Assembly: GCA_002435865.1 (NCBI GenBank)
Contig: DIWV01000007.1
Coordinates: 1 to 53,608, forward strand
From: Cloacimonetes bacterium UBA6097
Lineage (GTDB): Bacteria; Cloacimonadota; Cloacimonadia; Cloacimonadales; Cloacimonadaceae
DNA: 53,608 nucleotides
Direction: 5' to 3'
Shown here in pieces: positions 24,493 through 33,593 of this stretch (position 1 is the stretch's first letter; each line of letters begins with the position of its first letter). A program made the position numbers and the translations under genes. Below the pieces are notes generated by a model. The model did no database searches. It saw only the letters and a program-made list of their open reading frames with translations, and was not told the origin of the DNA.

Positions 24493-25581
24493 ATGTACTA
24501 TCTTCCCACACGGATAATCTACGGACAAAACGCTGTTAAAAAAGGCTTTGTCTATATTAATCAGCTTGGGCAAAAAGCTTTGATTGTCACAGGCAAAAAC
24601 TCAGCTAAGAAAAGTGGAGCTTTGGATGATGTAACATCAATTCTGGATTCTCTTAAAATAGACTATGAAATCTTTGACAGGATAGATGAAAATCCTGTGC
24701 TGGAGATTGTCATAGAAGGGGTACAGGTATTCATTGAAAACCAATGTGATTTTCTCATCGGAATAGGTGGCGGCAGCCCTATAGATGCAGCCAAAGCTAT
24801 TTCCCTTGCTGCTGCAAACAACCTTGATATAAATCATATCTATGATACTGCTTCGTTCAAAAACAGATTTCCACTCGTAGCAATTCCAACCACAGCCGGT
24901 ACAGGGACTGAAGCAACGCAATATTCTGTTTTGACTGATGCAGCAAAGCAGAAGAAAGCCGGATTCGGGCACGATTTAGCTTTTCCAACGTTATCTTTGG
25001 TTGATCCCGGATACACTTTATCTCTTTCCCGGGAAGTTACCTTAAACACTTCTATCGATGCACTCAGCCATCTGCTGGAAGGTATTTATTCCAATAAACG
25101 TACACCACTTATTTATCCACTGATTTTCAAGGGGATAGATTTAATAATAAAGCATCTGCCCAAGGTACTTAATAAACTAACAGACATTGAGGGCAGAGAT
25201 GCCCTGATGAGAGCAAGCCTTTATGGAGGTATCACCATTTCACATACCAGTACTACCTTACAGCATTCCATCGGCTATCCGCTCACTTCAGTTTATAATA
25301 TACCGCATGGTCTGGCAAACGGTATTGTAATGAAACAAATGATGAGTTTATACTATCCTTTTGTAAAAGCAGAGCTGGACGAACTCTTTACCTATCTGGG
25401 CATCAGCAGGCAAAACTTCTATGATTGGCTGGATACTTTGGGAATGAAAACAGATACAAAGCTATCTACAGATTTTATTGAAACAAAAATCCCTGAAGTG
25501 CTTGCCAGCCGTAATATGGCAAATAATCCGTTCGAAATAAAAGCTGAAGATGTACGCAGTTTATACAGGAGTTTAAGCTAA
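24493..25581 (+). CDS. Iron-containing alcohol dehydrogenase
   Basis: A 362-residue NAD(P)-dependent dehydrogenase of the group III (iron) family. It has the cofactor loop GIGGGSPIDAAKAISL and PTTAGTGTEATQYSVLTD. The metal site is spread over STSIDALSHLLEG-type and QHSIGYPLTSVYNIPHGLAN segments with the conserved Asp and His residues. Such enzymes oxidise or reduce short alcohols, aldehydes, glycerol or butanol, and the exact substrate is not predictable. It begins 2 bp after the acetyltransferase and is followed by a clear terminator-like hairpin. Confidence 0.9.
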   Translation: MYYLPTRIIYGQNAVKKGFVYINQLGQKALIVTGKNSAKKSGALDDVTSILDSLKIDYEIFDRIDENPVLEIVIEGVQVFIENQCDFLIGIGGGSPIDAAKAISLAAANNLDINHIYDTASFKNRFPLVAIPTTAGTGTEATQYSVLTDAAKQKKAGFGHDLAFPTLSLVDPGYTLSLSREVTLNTSIDALSHLLEGIYSNKRTPLIYPLIFKGIDLIIKHLPKVLNKLTDIEGRDALMRASLYGGITISHTSTTLQHSIGYPLTSVYNIPHGLANGIVMKQMMSLYYPFVKAELDELFTYLGISRQNFYDWLDTLGMKTDTKLSTDFIETKIPEVLASRNMANNPFEIKAEDVRSLYRSLS

Positions 25582-25629
25582 ACAAAACAGTTCCATTGTG
25601 AACACATCAACCTGAGTTAACACAAATCC

Positions 25630-25662
25630 AAGAAAAGAGCTCATTTATCCTGCTTTTTTCTT
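25630..25662 (+). terminator. Probable terminator after the iron alcohol dehydrogenase
   Basis: AAGAAAAGAGC pairs with GCTTTTTTCTT across an 11-nt loop (one G-U pair), so the 3' arm itself supplies the T-run. It lies 48 bp past the stop and would end the long TolC-to-dehydrogenase transcript. The stem is AT-rich, so strength is uncertain. Confidence 0.55.
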
Positions 25663-25700
25663 GCTTATTTCTTAATCAATTTTACAGATATTGAACTATG

Positions 25701-25745
25701 ATGCTAGGGTCATCTAAGGGTCGCACCCTTAAATGACCCTAGCAT
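25701..25745. repeat. Palindromic element with ATGCTAGGG arms, copy 1
   Basis: ATGCTAGGGTCAT / ATGACCCTAGCAT and TAAGGGT / ACCCTTA form a 21-position stem with one mismatch and a 3-nt loop (CGC). A downstream flank (CTCCCTTTAATCTCCCATG) resembles that of the related element at 38181-38240. It lies in the 372-bp gap before the GNAT-like gene, which otherwise holds only the terminator and a promoter. Confidence 0.8.
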
Positions 25746-25883
25746 CTCCCTTTAATCTCCCATGGATTGTTAAAGGATTAAGCAGGTAATGATAAAGTAA
25801 TAGATGGTAAAATGAACCTTTGAAGCTTTCGAATAGGTTCGTATAAAAAATGCGGGTATCCAGGATATCCGGTAATTTGCTTA

Positions 25884-25912
25884 TTGACATAATCCCTTGC
25901 ATACACTAAATT
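25884..25912 (+). promoter_or_regulatory. Putative sigma70-like promoter of the GNAT-like gene
   Basis: TTGACA at 25884-25889, a 17-bp spacer and TAAATT at 25907-25912 lie 41 bp upstream of the chosen ATG. The hexamers match consensus at six and four positions. Read by eye. Confidence 0.6.
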
Positions 25913-25953
25913 GAATTTAATGAAAATACTATCTATGGCACAGTGAGGTGCAT

Positions 25954-27078
25954 ATGGCGATTACAGTAAAACAAGTCTCATCCAAATCTGAAATGAAAAC
26001 CTTTATCTATTTACCTGAAAAAATACATGCCAATCATAAAGGCTGGGTTCCACCCTTTTATTCCGATGATGCACGTTCTTTTGATCCCAAACGCAACCTT
26101 TCGCATCAGTATTGTGATAGTATCTTCCTCATAGCTTATGAGAATGGCAAACCGGTTGGCAGGATAGCAGGTATTATCAACCACCGTTATAACAAAAGAA
26201 CCGGTGAATACAATGCCAGATTTGGCTATATGGAAGTTCCTCCACGTATAGAAGTTGTTTCTGCCTTACTTAATTTTGTTGAGGGCTGGGCAAAAGGCAA
26301 GGATATGACTAAGCTGGTCGGACCGATGGGTTTTACGGAAGAAGATCCCGAAGCCTTTATCATTGAGGGTTTTGACGAAGTCACCAATCTGGCAACAAAT
26401 CAGAATTTTCCTGATATCCCGGGATTTATGGAGCAGCTAGGTTACAGTAAGGAAGTGGATTATTTTGTCTACAAGGTCAAAATTGCAGATGCCATAACAG
26501 ATTTATACCGTAAAGTTTATCAGAGAGTTAAGCGCAATAAAGACTTTCATCTGGTAGAGTTCAAAACCAAGAAAGAACTCTGGAAATACATACTACCAAT
26601 TTTTCATCTTATGAACGATAGCTTTATGGTTCTTTATGGATATTCTCCTTTTGAAGAACATGAAATGATTGCATTTGCCAAACGTTATATGCCAGGAGTC
26701 GACCCGCGTTTTGTAAAGTGCGTGGTGAACAATGCAGATGAAGTAATAGGTTTTGTGATTGGAATTCCCAATATGTCCAGCGGCATCATCAAAGCCAAAG
26801 GCAGGCTTTTCCCCTTTGGATTCATCCATATTCTTAATGCCCGTAATCACGCTAAAAAGCTTGATGTTTATCTGGGTGGAATTAAAGAAGAATACCGCAG
26901 CAGAGGTGTGGATGTCCTGATGGGATACCGCATGTTTGAGCAGGCTCAGGCAGCAGGAATAGAATACCTGGACAGCCATCACGAATTGGAAAGCAACATT
27001 GCAATGCGTTCTGAAATGGAACGCGTCGGCGGTAAAATCTACAAAAAGTACCGTATCTATCAAAAGACACTTGCTTAA
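25954..27078 (+). CDS. GNAT-superfamily acyltransferase-like protein
   Basis: A 374-residue cytoplasmic protein related to a large GNAT-like group found in Bacteroidetes and relatives. Features include FIYLPEKIHANHKGWVPPF near the start, GRIAGIINHRYN, a GPMGFTEEDPEAFIIEGFD segment and a C-terminal EEYRSRGVDVLMGYRMFEQA that resembles an acetyl-CoA binding loop and helix. The C-terminus LESNIAMRSEMERVGGKIYKKY also fits. The substrate is unknown. GAGG lies 5 nt before ATG 25954; a GTG two codons upstream is less likely. It has its own promoter and is followed 92 bp later by the MATE gene. Confidence 0.7.
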   Translation: MAITVKQVSSKSEMKTFIYLPEKIHANHKGWVPPFYSDDARSFDPKRNLSHQYCDSIFLIAYENGKPVGRIAGIINHRYNKRTGEYNARFGYMEVPPRIEVVSALLNFVEGWAKGKDMTKLVGPMGFTEEDPEAFIIEGFDEVTNLATNQNFPDIPGFMEQLGYSKEVDYFVYKVKIADAITDLYRKVYQRVKRNKDFHLVEFKTKKELWKYILPIFHLMNDSFMVLYGYSPFEEHEMIAFAKRYMPGVDPRFVKCVVNNADEVIGFVIGIPNMSSGIIKAKGRLFPFGFIHILNARNHAKKLDVYLGGIKEEYRSRGVDVLMGYRMFEQAQAAGIEYLDSHHELESNIAMRSEMERVGGKIYKKYRIYQKTLA

Positions 27079-27170
27079 TAGCTTCAATCCGAAAATATGT
27101 ATTTGAATTCCAGTTCGTTTTTAATAATATGAATTTATTGCCCATGATTTAATCACCTCAAAAATTGATT

Positions 27171-28562
27171 ATGGATAAAAAACGCCTATACATTCTTGAA
27201 GAAATGCCCGTTCGTAAAGCGATATTTAAACTGGCAGTACCGACTGTTGTCAGTATGGTGGTCCAAATTTTGTATAATATCACTGATACTTTCTTTGTTG
27301 GTAAACTGAACGATCCATATCAACTTGCAGCAGTAAGCATTTGTATGCCTATTTTTATGCTGCAGATGTCAATCTCGGGCATCTTCGGAGTCGGCGCTGC
27401 GTCATATATATCACGTCTCTTGGGTAAAAAAGATTATGCCGGTGCCCGTGAGACTGCCACTATTACAATTTTATCCTGTTTTGTCACGTCTCTGCTGGTA
27501 GCGGCAGCAGGTCTAATCTATATGAGACCTATTCTGCATCTGGCAGGAGCAAGCGTTAACACCATTGATTATGCAGATTCATACCTAAGTATTATTCTGG
27601 GCGGTTCTTCCATAATGATGCTCAATTTCACACTGGCGCAGATGATTAGAGCAGAAGGTGCTGCCAAGGTTGTAATGAGGGCAAACCTGGTGGGTACCTT
27701 TGTCAATATTATCCTTGATCCGGTTTTCATCTTCCTGCTGCGTAAAGGTGTAGCCGGAGCAGCAATTGCTACTTTAATTGGTGCAAGTTGCAGCCTTGCA
27801 CTATTACTATCTTTTTATTGGAAACGCAAAAGCCTGGCGATGCCTTCCTTAAGGTATCTTAAACCTCGCTGGACTATCTACAAAGAAATCTTCAAAATCG
27901 GAATTCCTTCTTCTTTAAGCCAGATTATGATGAGTATCGGTAATTCAATATCCTACGGAGTAGCTGCAGCTTACGGTGACGTAGCAGTAGCGGCATTTGG
28001 GATAGTCTGGCGTGTAATGTCCATTCCGGTTTTTGTCATGATTGGCCTGGCGATTGGTATTCAACCGCTGGTCGGCTACAGTTACGGTGCAAATAACAAA
28101 ACCAGGTTAAAGAAAACAGTCCGCATGACACTGGAATATTCAGGTATCCTGGCAGCATTTTTCCTGGCTCTGTTCCTGCTCTTCCCCAAAATCCTGATTC
28201 TGATTTTTATCAGAGATAAAGGAGTAGTGGAAATGGGCAGCAAGGTTCTAACTGCTTTTACTTTTGCCATACCCTTCATAGCTCTCCAAATGCCTTTGTT
28301 AGTTTCAATCCAGGCTATGGGAAAAGGAACCCCTTCTCTGATTATAGCTCTGTCGCGCAACGGGTTGGTTTATATCCCTGCGGTCTTTATCCTGAATACT
28401 TTATTTGGATTTGACGGCTTGGTTTATGCCCTGCCTCTGTCTGATGTACTTTCTGCTGCTATGGCATTGTTCTTCTTTATCAGAATTGTAAGCAAGCTCA
28501 AGTATCACCATGCAGAACCTGAAATTATTGAGCATGTCCTGGAAGATACAATTACCCCTTAA
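27171..28562 (+). CDS. MATE-family multidrug/organic cation exporter
   Basis: A 463-residue inner-membrane antiporter with 12 predicted membrane segments in two related halves. The first half starts with KAIFKLAVPTVVSMVVQILYNITDTFFVGKL and the second with EIFKIGIPSSLSQIMMSIGNSISYG, the classic MATE pattern. GIQPLVGYSYGANN is the conserved segment after helix 8. Such proteins expel drugs or metabolites in exchange for Na+ or H+. ATG 27171 fits the family start, although no strong Shine-Dalgarno sequence is visible. The gene is convergent with the subtilase gene. Confidence 0.92.
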   Translation: MDKKRLYILEEMPVRKAIFKLAVPTVVSMVVQILYNITDTFFVGKLNDPYQLAAVSICMPIFMLQMSISGIFGVGAASYISRLLGKKDYAGARETATITILSCFVTSLLVAAAGLIYMRPILHLAGASVNTIDYADSYLSIILGGSSIMMLNFTLAQMIRAEGAAKVVMRANLVGTFVNIILDPVFIFLLRKGVAGAAIATLIGASCSLALLLSFYWKRKSLAMPSLRYLKPRWTIYKEIFKIGIPSSLSQIMMSIGNSISYGVAAAYGDVAVAAFGIVWRVMSIPVFVMIGLAIGIQPLVGYSYGANNKTRLKKTVRMTLEYSGILAAFFLALFLLFPKILILIFIRDKGVVEMGSKVLTAFTFAIPFIALQMPLLVSIQAMGKGTPSLIIALSRNGLVYIPAVFILNTLFGFDGLVYALPLSDVLSAAMALFFFIRIVSKLKYHHAEPEIIEHVLEDTITP

Positions 28563-28629
28563 TAAATCAAGGGAAGCATAACCAAGCGAAAAACTCCCAA
28601 AACTTTCTTGAATTACACTTCCAAGACCA

Positions 28630-31600
28630 TTAAGGCCAAGTGTTTTCTGCCTTAATCTGATAGAAATATTTAACTCCTCCTACCGGCTCAGAATATGACC
28701 TGGCAACCGGTAAGGTCTCTGTCAGATACTCAAATGGTCCGTCAGCATTTATGCTGCGGTAAATATTAAATGCATCAATTTGAACATTTATTGTTGGATA
28801 AGACGGATAAGTCCAGGCCAATTCAATCTGTCCGGTTTGGCTGTTGTAAGCAAAAGTAGCAATCTGAACCACCGGCAAAGCCAGCCATTGTGTAGTAACA
28901 TATCCATCACCATTATCATTATAGTCATTCTCAGAAATTTCATTCAGTCTGTTAACCCTAAACCAGGTTTTCCAGGTGCATGCAATCAGGCTTGGTACTG
29001 TCAGAATTTCAATTGAAACAGATTCTCCGGGTCCCAATGGATCAATATACAGATACTCATCACCCACTTCGGACGTGGAAGGCATTGTTTCCCTGTTGCA
29101 ATAAACATCGACTCTTACCGGAAGGTAGGTGGAATTATCGGAATCATTCAGGATTTCAATGCCATAGGAGTTTTCCTCACCAACATAAACTAAGTCTGAA
29201 ACAGTCCAAAAGTCTGAAATGGACAGCTCGCACGGGGTGACGGGATACCAGTTGATACGGTTGTAAGTATCATATTCATAAGCAGGACCGCTGAAATTAC
29301 CTATATAATTATACAGATTAACAGTCCCCTGATTCTCTGTTTTTGCGATATTCTTACCGGCAGTGGGAATTATCGGAAAATTAGCTCTATAGATATTAAT
29401 CGTCTGGGCATTATTAATTGTCAATAGTCTGCCGCTTGTAGAGTTTGGGACATATCGGAAAGTGCAATAATGAAAACTGTGTGTGTCATTGACCAAAGCT
29501 CCGGAGTTGATAACAACCCCGTTGGTATTCATGTATTCAAACACAGTATATTCAGCACTGATATTGCCTCCGCTTAATATCGTTAATCCATAGTTACCGG
29601 TTATTTTTGTGATTTTTGCCGTTTGATTAAAACTCCCGAGCGTTTCCAGTGTAGCTCCATTATTGACGGTAAGAGTGCTGCCGCTGCCTATTTTCAAAAT
29701 GGCATTAGGTTCTAAGGTCAGTTTGGATGAGCCCGCAAGCAGGATTATATTACCCGTGACCTGAAGTATTCTTCCGTTCAGATAAAGATAATTGCCCGGG
29801 TGGATAGTCAGAGTTCCGGTTACAGATAAGGGTTGAGCGCTGTCAGAAGCCAAATATATACAGTGATCGGGTGAAATCATTCCGCCCCCGTTTAAAGTAA
29901 GATTACCAAAACTTGCTGTCGTACTGGACGAACGAATGGTGGAACCGGAAAGTCCGATGAAAGTTACGGGACAATTGGTCAGAACTACATTGCATCCTTC
30001 GTAAAAACGCCACTTTGCGCCAAAAGAGATTGACCCGGCTGAGATATCTCCCACTGAGCCGTCAAACCAGTAAAAATTGCCTCCGGACACGATTGTGCCT
30101 GCCGCAGTCTTTTTCAGGATTCCGTAAACCGATATTCCTCCAATAGCTGTAATATCAAAAGCACCGGTATTTAATAATCCACCATTAATCGTTAACACTC
30201 CGTTGATGGTCAGATGAGTCAAAGCATCAACGCTTCCCAAGCGGTCATTTTTACTAAAATCCGGTCTGCTGTCATTGCTTCTCATTGTATTGTCTGTTTC
30301 ACGCCCCTCACCATTACGGGCAGTAGCTTTACTGATGTTCAGATTAAACACAGAACTTAAGGCGTCCAGATAGATTGAATTATTTCCGATTCCATACAGT
30401 TCCAGGGTACCGCCGCTCAGATTAACATTGGGAATTAAACATTTATAATCTCTAACTGTTCTTATGGTGCCATCCACGATATCAATTGTTAATACAGTTG
30501 TCAGGTTATTAATTACGATGCTCTTTTCCTTAAAATCAAAGATGCCGCCGGTCATATGCAGAGCAGCATTGGCAGTTCCGGCCCAATAGCAGTCATCGGA
30601 ACCGCCATAGACGTTAAAAACTCCGCCATTAATATACAGATTTCCGATAAAATCATTCCTGGTATATTCGTCCTGATGATAGTTAATTGTACCCGCATCA
30701 AGATAAATGGTGCCGCATATACCGGGTTGTATCAGCCGTATAGCTACAGTGAAATTTCCACCTGTTACTCTGTATACTCCTGTGGTCAGATTGTATTTAT
30801 CACAGGTTACTACTGAACCTTCAGGGATTATCATCTCACCGGAAGTTTTATTCAAATCTATAGTGCCAAAATGCTCATTAATCAGATACTGGTTTTCTGT
30901 TCCATTCATCACAACCGCTCCATCGCCTTCTATAAAAGCTGCTTCACCAACGTTATTTGTCCAGTTGCCTTTCAGATAAATTGGATTATTGTTGCTCTGG
31001 AAGATTCCGCTATTTATAGTGAGGTTACCTCTCACTTCTATATCATCATTCAGGCTAAAGGTGGAATTGTTTGAAGTTGCTATTTCGACATGATTAAAAT
31101 AGCAGGTGAGAGCGCTGTTGTTTGTAAAGCTCTGGTTGCTGCTGCCTTCAAAACTTATTGTGCCGTCATTAAACCAGAAAGCTCCCAGGATATTATTTAC
31201 AAAGCTGCCTTTCAGATGAATAGTGCCCGGATACTGATGCTTGAAAACCCTGTCTGTCAGGTTGGTAAAATTTCCGTGTATATACAAATCGTGGTCGGAA
31301 GTTTGACTGGTTCCCAGGAATGAACCAACGTTTTTATTGGACCTGAGGTTATACAATCTGGCTGTTTCATTTACGTATATGCCGGAACTATTATCTCCGA
31401 AGAACTCAACAGTACCATTGGTCATCTGTATATTTGAGCCCTGGTTGAAATACATATGCCCTTTGACATACATTTCCGATCCTGCAGAAGTCATGTTTGC
31501 CGTTGAACCGCTGCCCCAAATGACATGCCCGTTTACAGTTACGTCTCCGCTGCTTGTCTGCAGAAAGCTGCCATACACTACAAGGTTCTCCACAATTGTC

Positions 31601-33255
31601 AGGTTATAGTTTCCCACAGTTAGCGAAGCACCGGCAAAGACAGTCAAACTTTTACAAGAAGCGCTGGCTGTATTTATATCGGGATAAAAACATCCCGGTT
31701 CAACAGGAAGAATCCGCACATCGCTGCTGGAGTTTGGAACTGCTACCTCCCAATTGCGGGAATCAGACCAGTTTGAAGAGTAGGAGCCGGTCCAGATATA
31801 TTCAGACATACCAAGAGCACTGGCTGCATTTACCATTCCGTATCCCGTGTATCGGTCCCAGCCGATTCCGCCGTCCAGAATCATATCTGTGGCACTCATT
31901 ACCAGGCGTGATCTGAGCCCGGACTGAGACAGGAAAGGATACTTGGACAGCACCAATGCCGCTACTCCGGCTGCGTAAGGGCAGGCGCAGGAAGTACCGT
32001 TGAACCACATGTAATAATTGGAACTATCATAACCATTGATACCCATGATATCAGTTGTTGGTAAAATTGTGGGTGCCATTATATCCACTGCAGCAGAGTG
32101 GTCCGGAACATCAGCTCCCCAATTTGAACCCCACCAGAATTCGCCATCTGAGGAATATGAACTTTTTCTTTCTGCGCTGGGGCTGGCTGCGCCCACGCCT
32201 ATAACCTTGGAATTCCAGGCAGGATACTTAATAGGATTTGTGTTATCGTTACCGGTCGATGCAAATAACACAGCCCCATGATTGTAGGCATAGTCAATTG
32301 CCAGTTCATGCGTATCATAAATATCAGATTGTATAGCACCGGCTCCAAAGCTCATACTGATAATGTCAACATTATGGTCACCTGCATAAGTCAGGGCATT
32401 GATGGAATAAGTGAATTCCAAGTACCCATTTGTACCGCAAATTTTCAAAGGCATGATGGAACATCCGGCAGCAATGCCTGCCACACCTATTGAATTATTA
32501 CCTCTTGCGGCAGCGATTCCGGCACAGGCAGTACCGTGAGCATCATCGTCAGTTCCGATTTCCGGCATCGGATTATTGTCGTTTGCGCCGAAGTCGTAGC
32601 CCGGTACCAATCTTAAATCAGGATGGGTTAAATCAACTCCGGTATCAAGAATTGCTATAATGATTGATGCGCTGCCAAGACCCTGGGTATCATCCCAGGC
32701 ATTTTGAGCATCGCTGTCAAAACCGACAGTCCCTACAGTTGGTCCGGAATGGCTGCCATTGACACCTCCGGTCCAGGAAGGCAATTGAGCTGAGTTATGA
32801 TGACCCCAGTTATTTGTGTAGTATAGATCATTTGGGACATAATCAAGGTAAAAATAACCTTCAGGAATGGCGTTTTCAATGTAGCTGTTGGTTTTAAGCA
32901 GTTCCACGGTTTTCAAAATATCTGTGCCATCAGGAACTGATAAAACAAACCAGCGGTCAAATCCTGTGTCTTTTTCCCAGACAGTGTCTTTGACTTTTCT
33001 GTGGGCACGGATGATTTTGTTTACTTTGATTTGGGCTAAAAAGTCGTCCAACTCCCTGATATTAAAGGATTTTGCTTCAGCATACATTTCCTCAGCAATA
33101 TCTGTAAACTTGTAAGCTTCAACTGTTAGCTGGATTTTGATTTTATCCGGGGCAAAGAGAGGCTTATCTGAGTTATCGCCCGGTAAAGCGTTTGCTGTTA
33201 AAACTCCGATCGAAATAGTTAATAAAAATAAAACAAATAAGACTTGCTTTCTCAT
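28630..33255 (-). CDS. Large secreted subtilisin-like serine protease with beta-helix region
   Basis: A 1541-residue exported protease. After a signal peptide (residues 1-22) and a propeptide-like region, the S8 domain shows the Asp site (AILDTGVDLTHPDL, near 201), the His site (DDAHGTACAGIAA, near 239) and the Ser site (NGTSCACPYAAGVAAL, near 420). Residues 460-1300 are repetitive strands rich in Gly, Asn and Thr (SLTVFAGASLTVGNYNLTI and similar), consistent with a parallel beta-helix stalk. A CARDB-like and a fibronectin-like module follow (to FYQIKAENTWP). The protein ends abruptly there, with no YPNPFN sorting domain. ATG 33255 has GAGGTGG before it. A promoter and a large palindrome lie upstream. 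Confidence 0.9.
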   Translation of the reverse strand: MRKQVLFVLFLLTISIGVLTANALPGDNSDKPLFAPDKIKIQLTVEAYKFTDIAEEMYAEAKSFNIRELDDFLAQIKVNKIIRAHRKVKDTVWEKDTGFDRWFVLSVPDGTDILKTVELLKTNSYIENAIPEGYFYLDYVPNDLYYTNNWGHHNSAQLPSWTGGVNGSHSGPTVGTVGFDSDAQNAWDDTQGLGSASIIIAILDTGVDLTHPDLRLVPGYDFGANDNNPMPEIGTDDDAHGTACAGIAAARGNNSIGVAGIAAGCSIMPLKICGTNGYLEFTYSINALTYAGDHNVDIISMSFGAGAIQSDIYDTHELAIDYAYNHGAVLFASTGNDNTNPIKYPAWNSKVIGVGAASPSAERKSSYSSDGEFWWGSNWGADVPDHSAAVDIMAPTILPTTDIMGINGYDSSNYYMWFNGTSCACPYAAGVAALVLSKYPFLSQSGLRSRLVMSATDMILDGGIGWDRYTGYGMVNAASALGMSEYIWTGSYSSNWSDSRNWEVAVPNSSSDVRILPVEPGCFYPDINTASASCKSLTVFAGASLTVGNYNLTIVENLVVYGSFLQTSSGDVTVNGHVIWGSGSTANMTSAGSEMYVKGHMYFNQGSNIQMTNGTVEFFGDNSSGIYVNETARLYNLRSNKNVGSFLGTSQTSDHDLYIHGNFTNLTDRVFKHQYPGTIHLKGSFVNNILGAFWFNDGTISFEGSSNQSFTNNSALTCYFNHVEIATSNNSTFSLNDDIEVRGNLTINSGIFQSNNNPIYLKGNWTNNVGEAAFIEGDGAVVMNGTENQYLINEHFGTIDLNKTSGEMIIPEGSVVTCDKYNLTTGVYRVTGGNFTVAIRLIQPGICGTIYLDAGTINYHQDEYTRNDFIGNLYINGGVFNVYGGSDDCYWAGTANAALHMTGGIFDFKEKSIVINNLTTVLTIDIVDGTIRTVRDYKCLIPNVNLSGGTLELYGIGNNSIYLDALSSVFNLNISKATARNGEGRETDNTMRSNDSRPDFSKNDRLGSVDALTHLTINGVLTINGGLLNTGAFDITAIGGISVYGILKKTAAGTIVSGGNFYWFDGSVGDISAGSISFGAKWRFYEGCNVVLTNCPVTFIGLSGSTIRSSSTTASFGNLTLNGGGMISPDHCIYLASDSAQPLSVTGTLTIHPGNYLYLNGRILQVTGNIILLAGSSKLTLEPNAILKIGSGSTLTVNNGATLETLGSFNQTAKITKITGNYGLTILSGGNISAEYTVFEYMNTNGVVINSGALVNDTHSFHYCTFRYVPNSTSGRLLTINNAQTINIYRANFPIIPTAGKNIAKTENQGTVNLYNYIGNFSGPAYEYDTYNRINWYPVTPCELSISDFWTVSDLVYVGEENSYGIEILNDSDNSTYLPVRVDVYCNRETMPSTSEVGDEYLYIDPLGPGESVSIEILTVPSLIACTWKTWFRVNRLNEISENDYNDNGDGYVTTQWLALPVVQIATFAYNSQTGQIELAWTYPSYPTINVQIDAFNIYRSINADGPFEYLTETLPVARSYSEPVGGVKYFYQIKAENTWP

Positions 33256-33346
33256 AAGCCACCTCACATCCGTTTATATAATTACATCATAAGGATATTT
33301 TATAGAGTATATTAAACAAACAGTCAGGGTCTAAAAATTATAAATC

Positions 33347-33377
33347 ATTATAAAACAGAACTATTGACTCCTGTCAA
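33347..33377 (-). promoter_or_regulatory. Putative promoter of the subtilase gene
   Basis: On the minus strand, TTGACA (33372-33377) and TATAAT (33347-33352) are both perfect hexamers, with a 19-bp spacer that is longer than the usual 17. It sits 34 bp downstream (in transcription direction) of the 11-bp repeat palindrome and 92 bp before the start codon. Confidence 0.6.
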
Positions 33378-33410
33378 GCGGATTTTTTTTCATAGTTCAA
33401 TCTTAATAGC

Positions 33411-33498
33411 ATTACGGTATCATTACGGTAGCAATACGGTAGTAATACGGTTAATTACCGTAATGCTACCGTATTGCTACCGTAATGATACCGTATTT
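33411..33498. repeat. Large palindrome built of 11-bp tandem units
   Basis: Four units (ATTACGGTATC, ATTACGGTAGC, AATACGGTAGT, AATACGGTTAA) are followed immediately by four inverted units (TTACCGTAATG, CTACCGTATTG, CTACCGTAATG, ATACCGTATTT). The arms pair along about 40 bp with few mismatches around a TAATT centre. The A/T toggle alternates from unit to unit. The element separates the pirin gene from the subtilase promoter. The same units occur at both ends of the window. Confidence 0.93.
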
Positions 33499-33593
33499 CA
33501 TTTAAGATAAAAGAATGAACCAAGTTTGGAATTTAACCAACAGGATTCAGAAAGAAGAAGGTATGTTAAAAGGATATATGATGCTTAAGTTGT

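Noticed and set aside
28563..28629. A frameshifted sorting domain beyond the subtilase stop
   Set aside because: The 67 bp between the subtilase stop and the MATE stop encode no YPNPFN or FlgD-like segment in any minus-strand frame, and the MATE gene follows at once.
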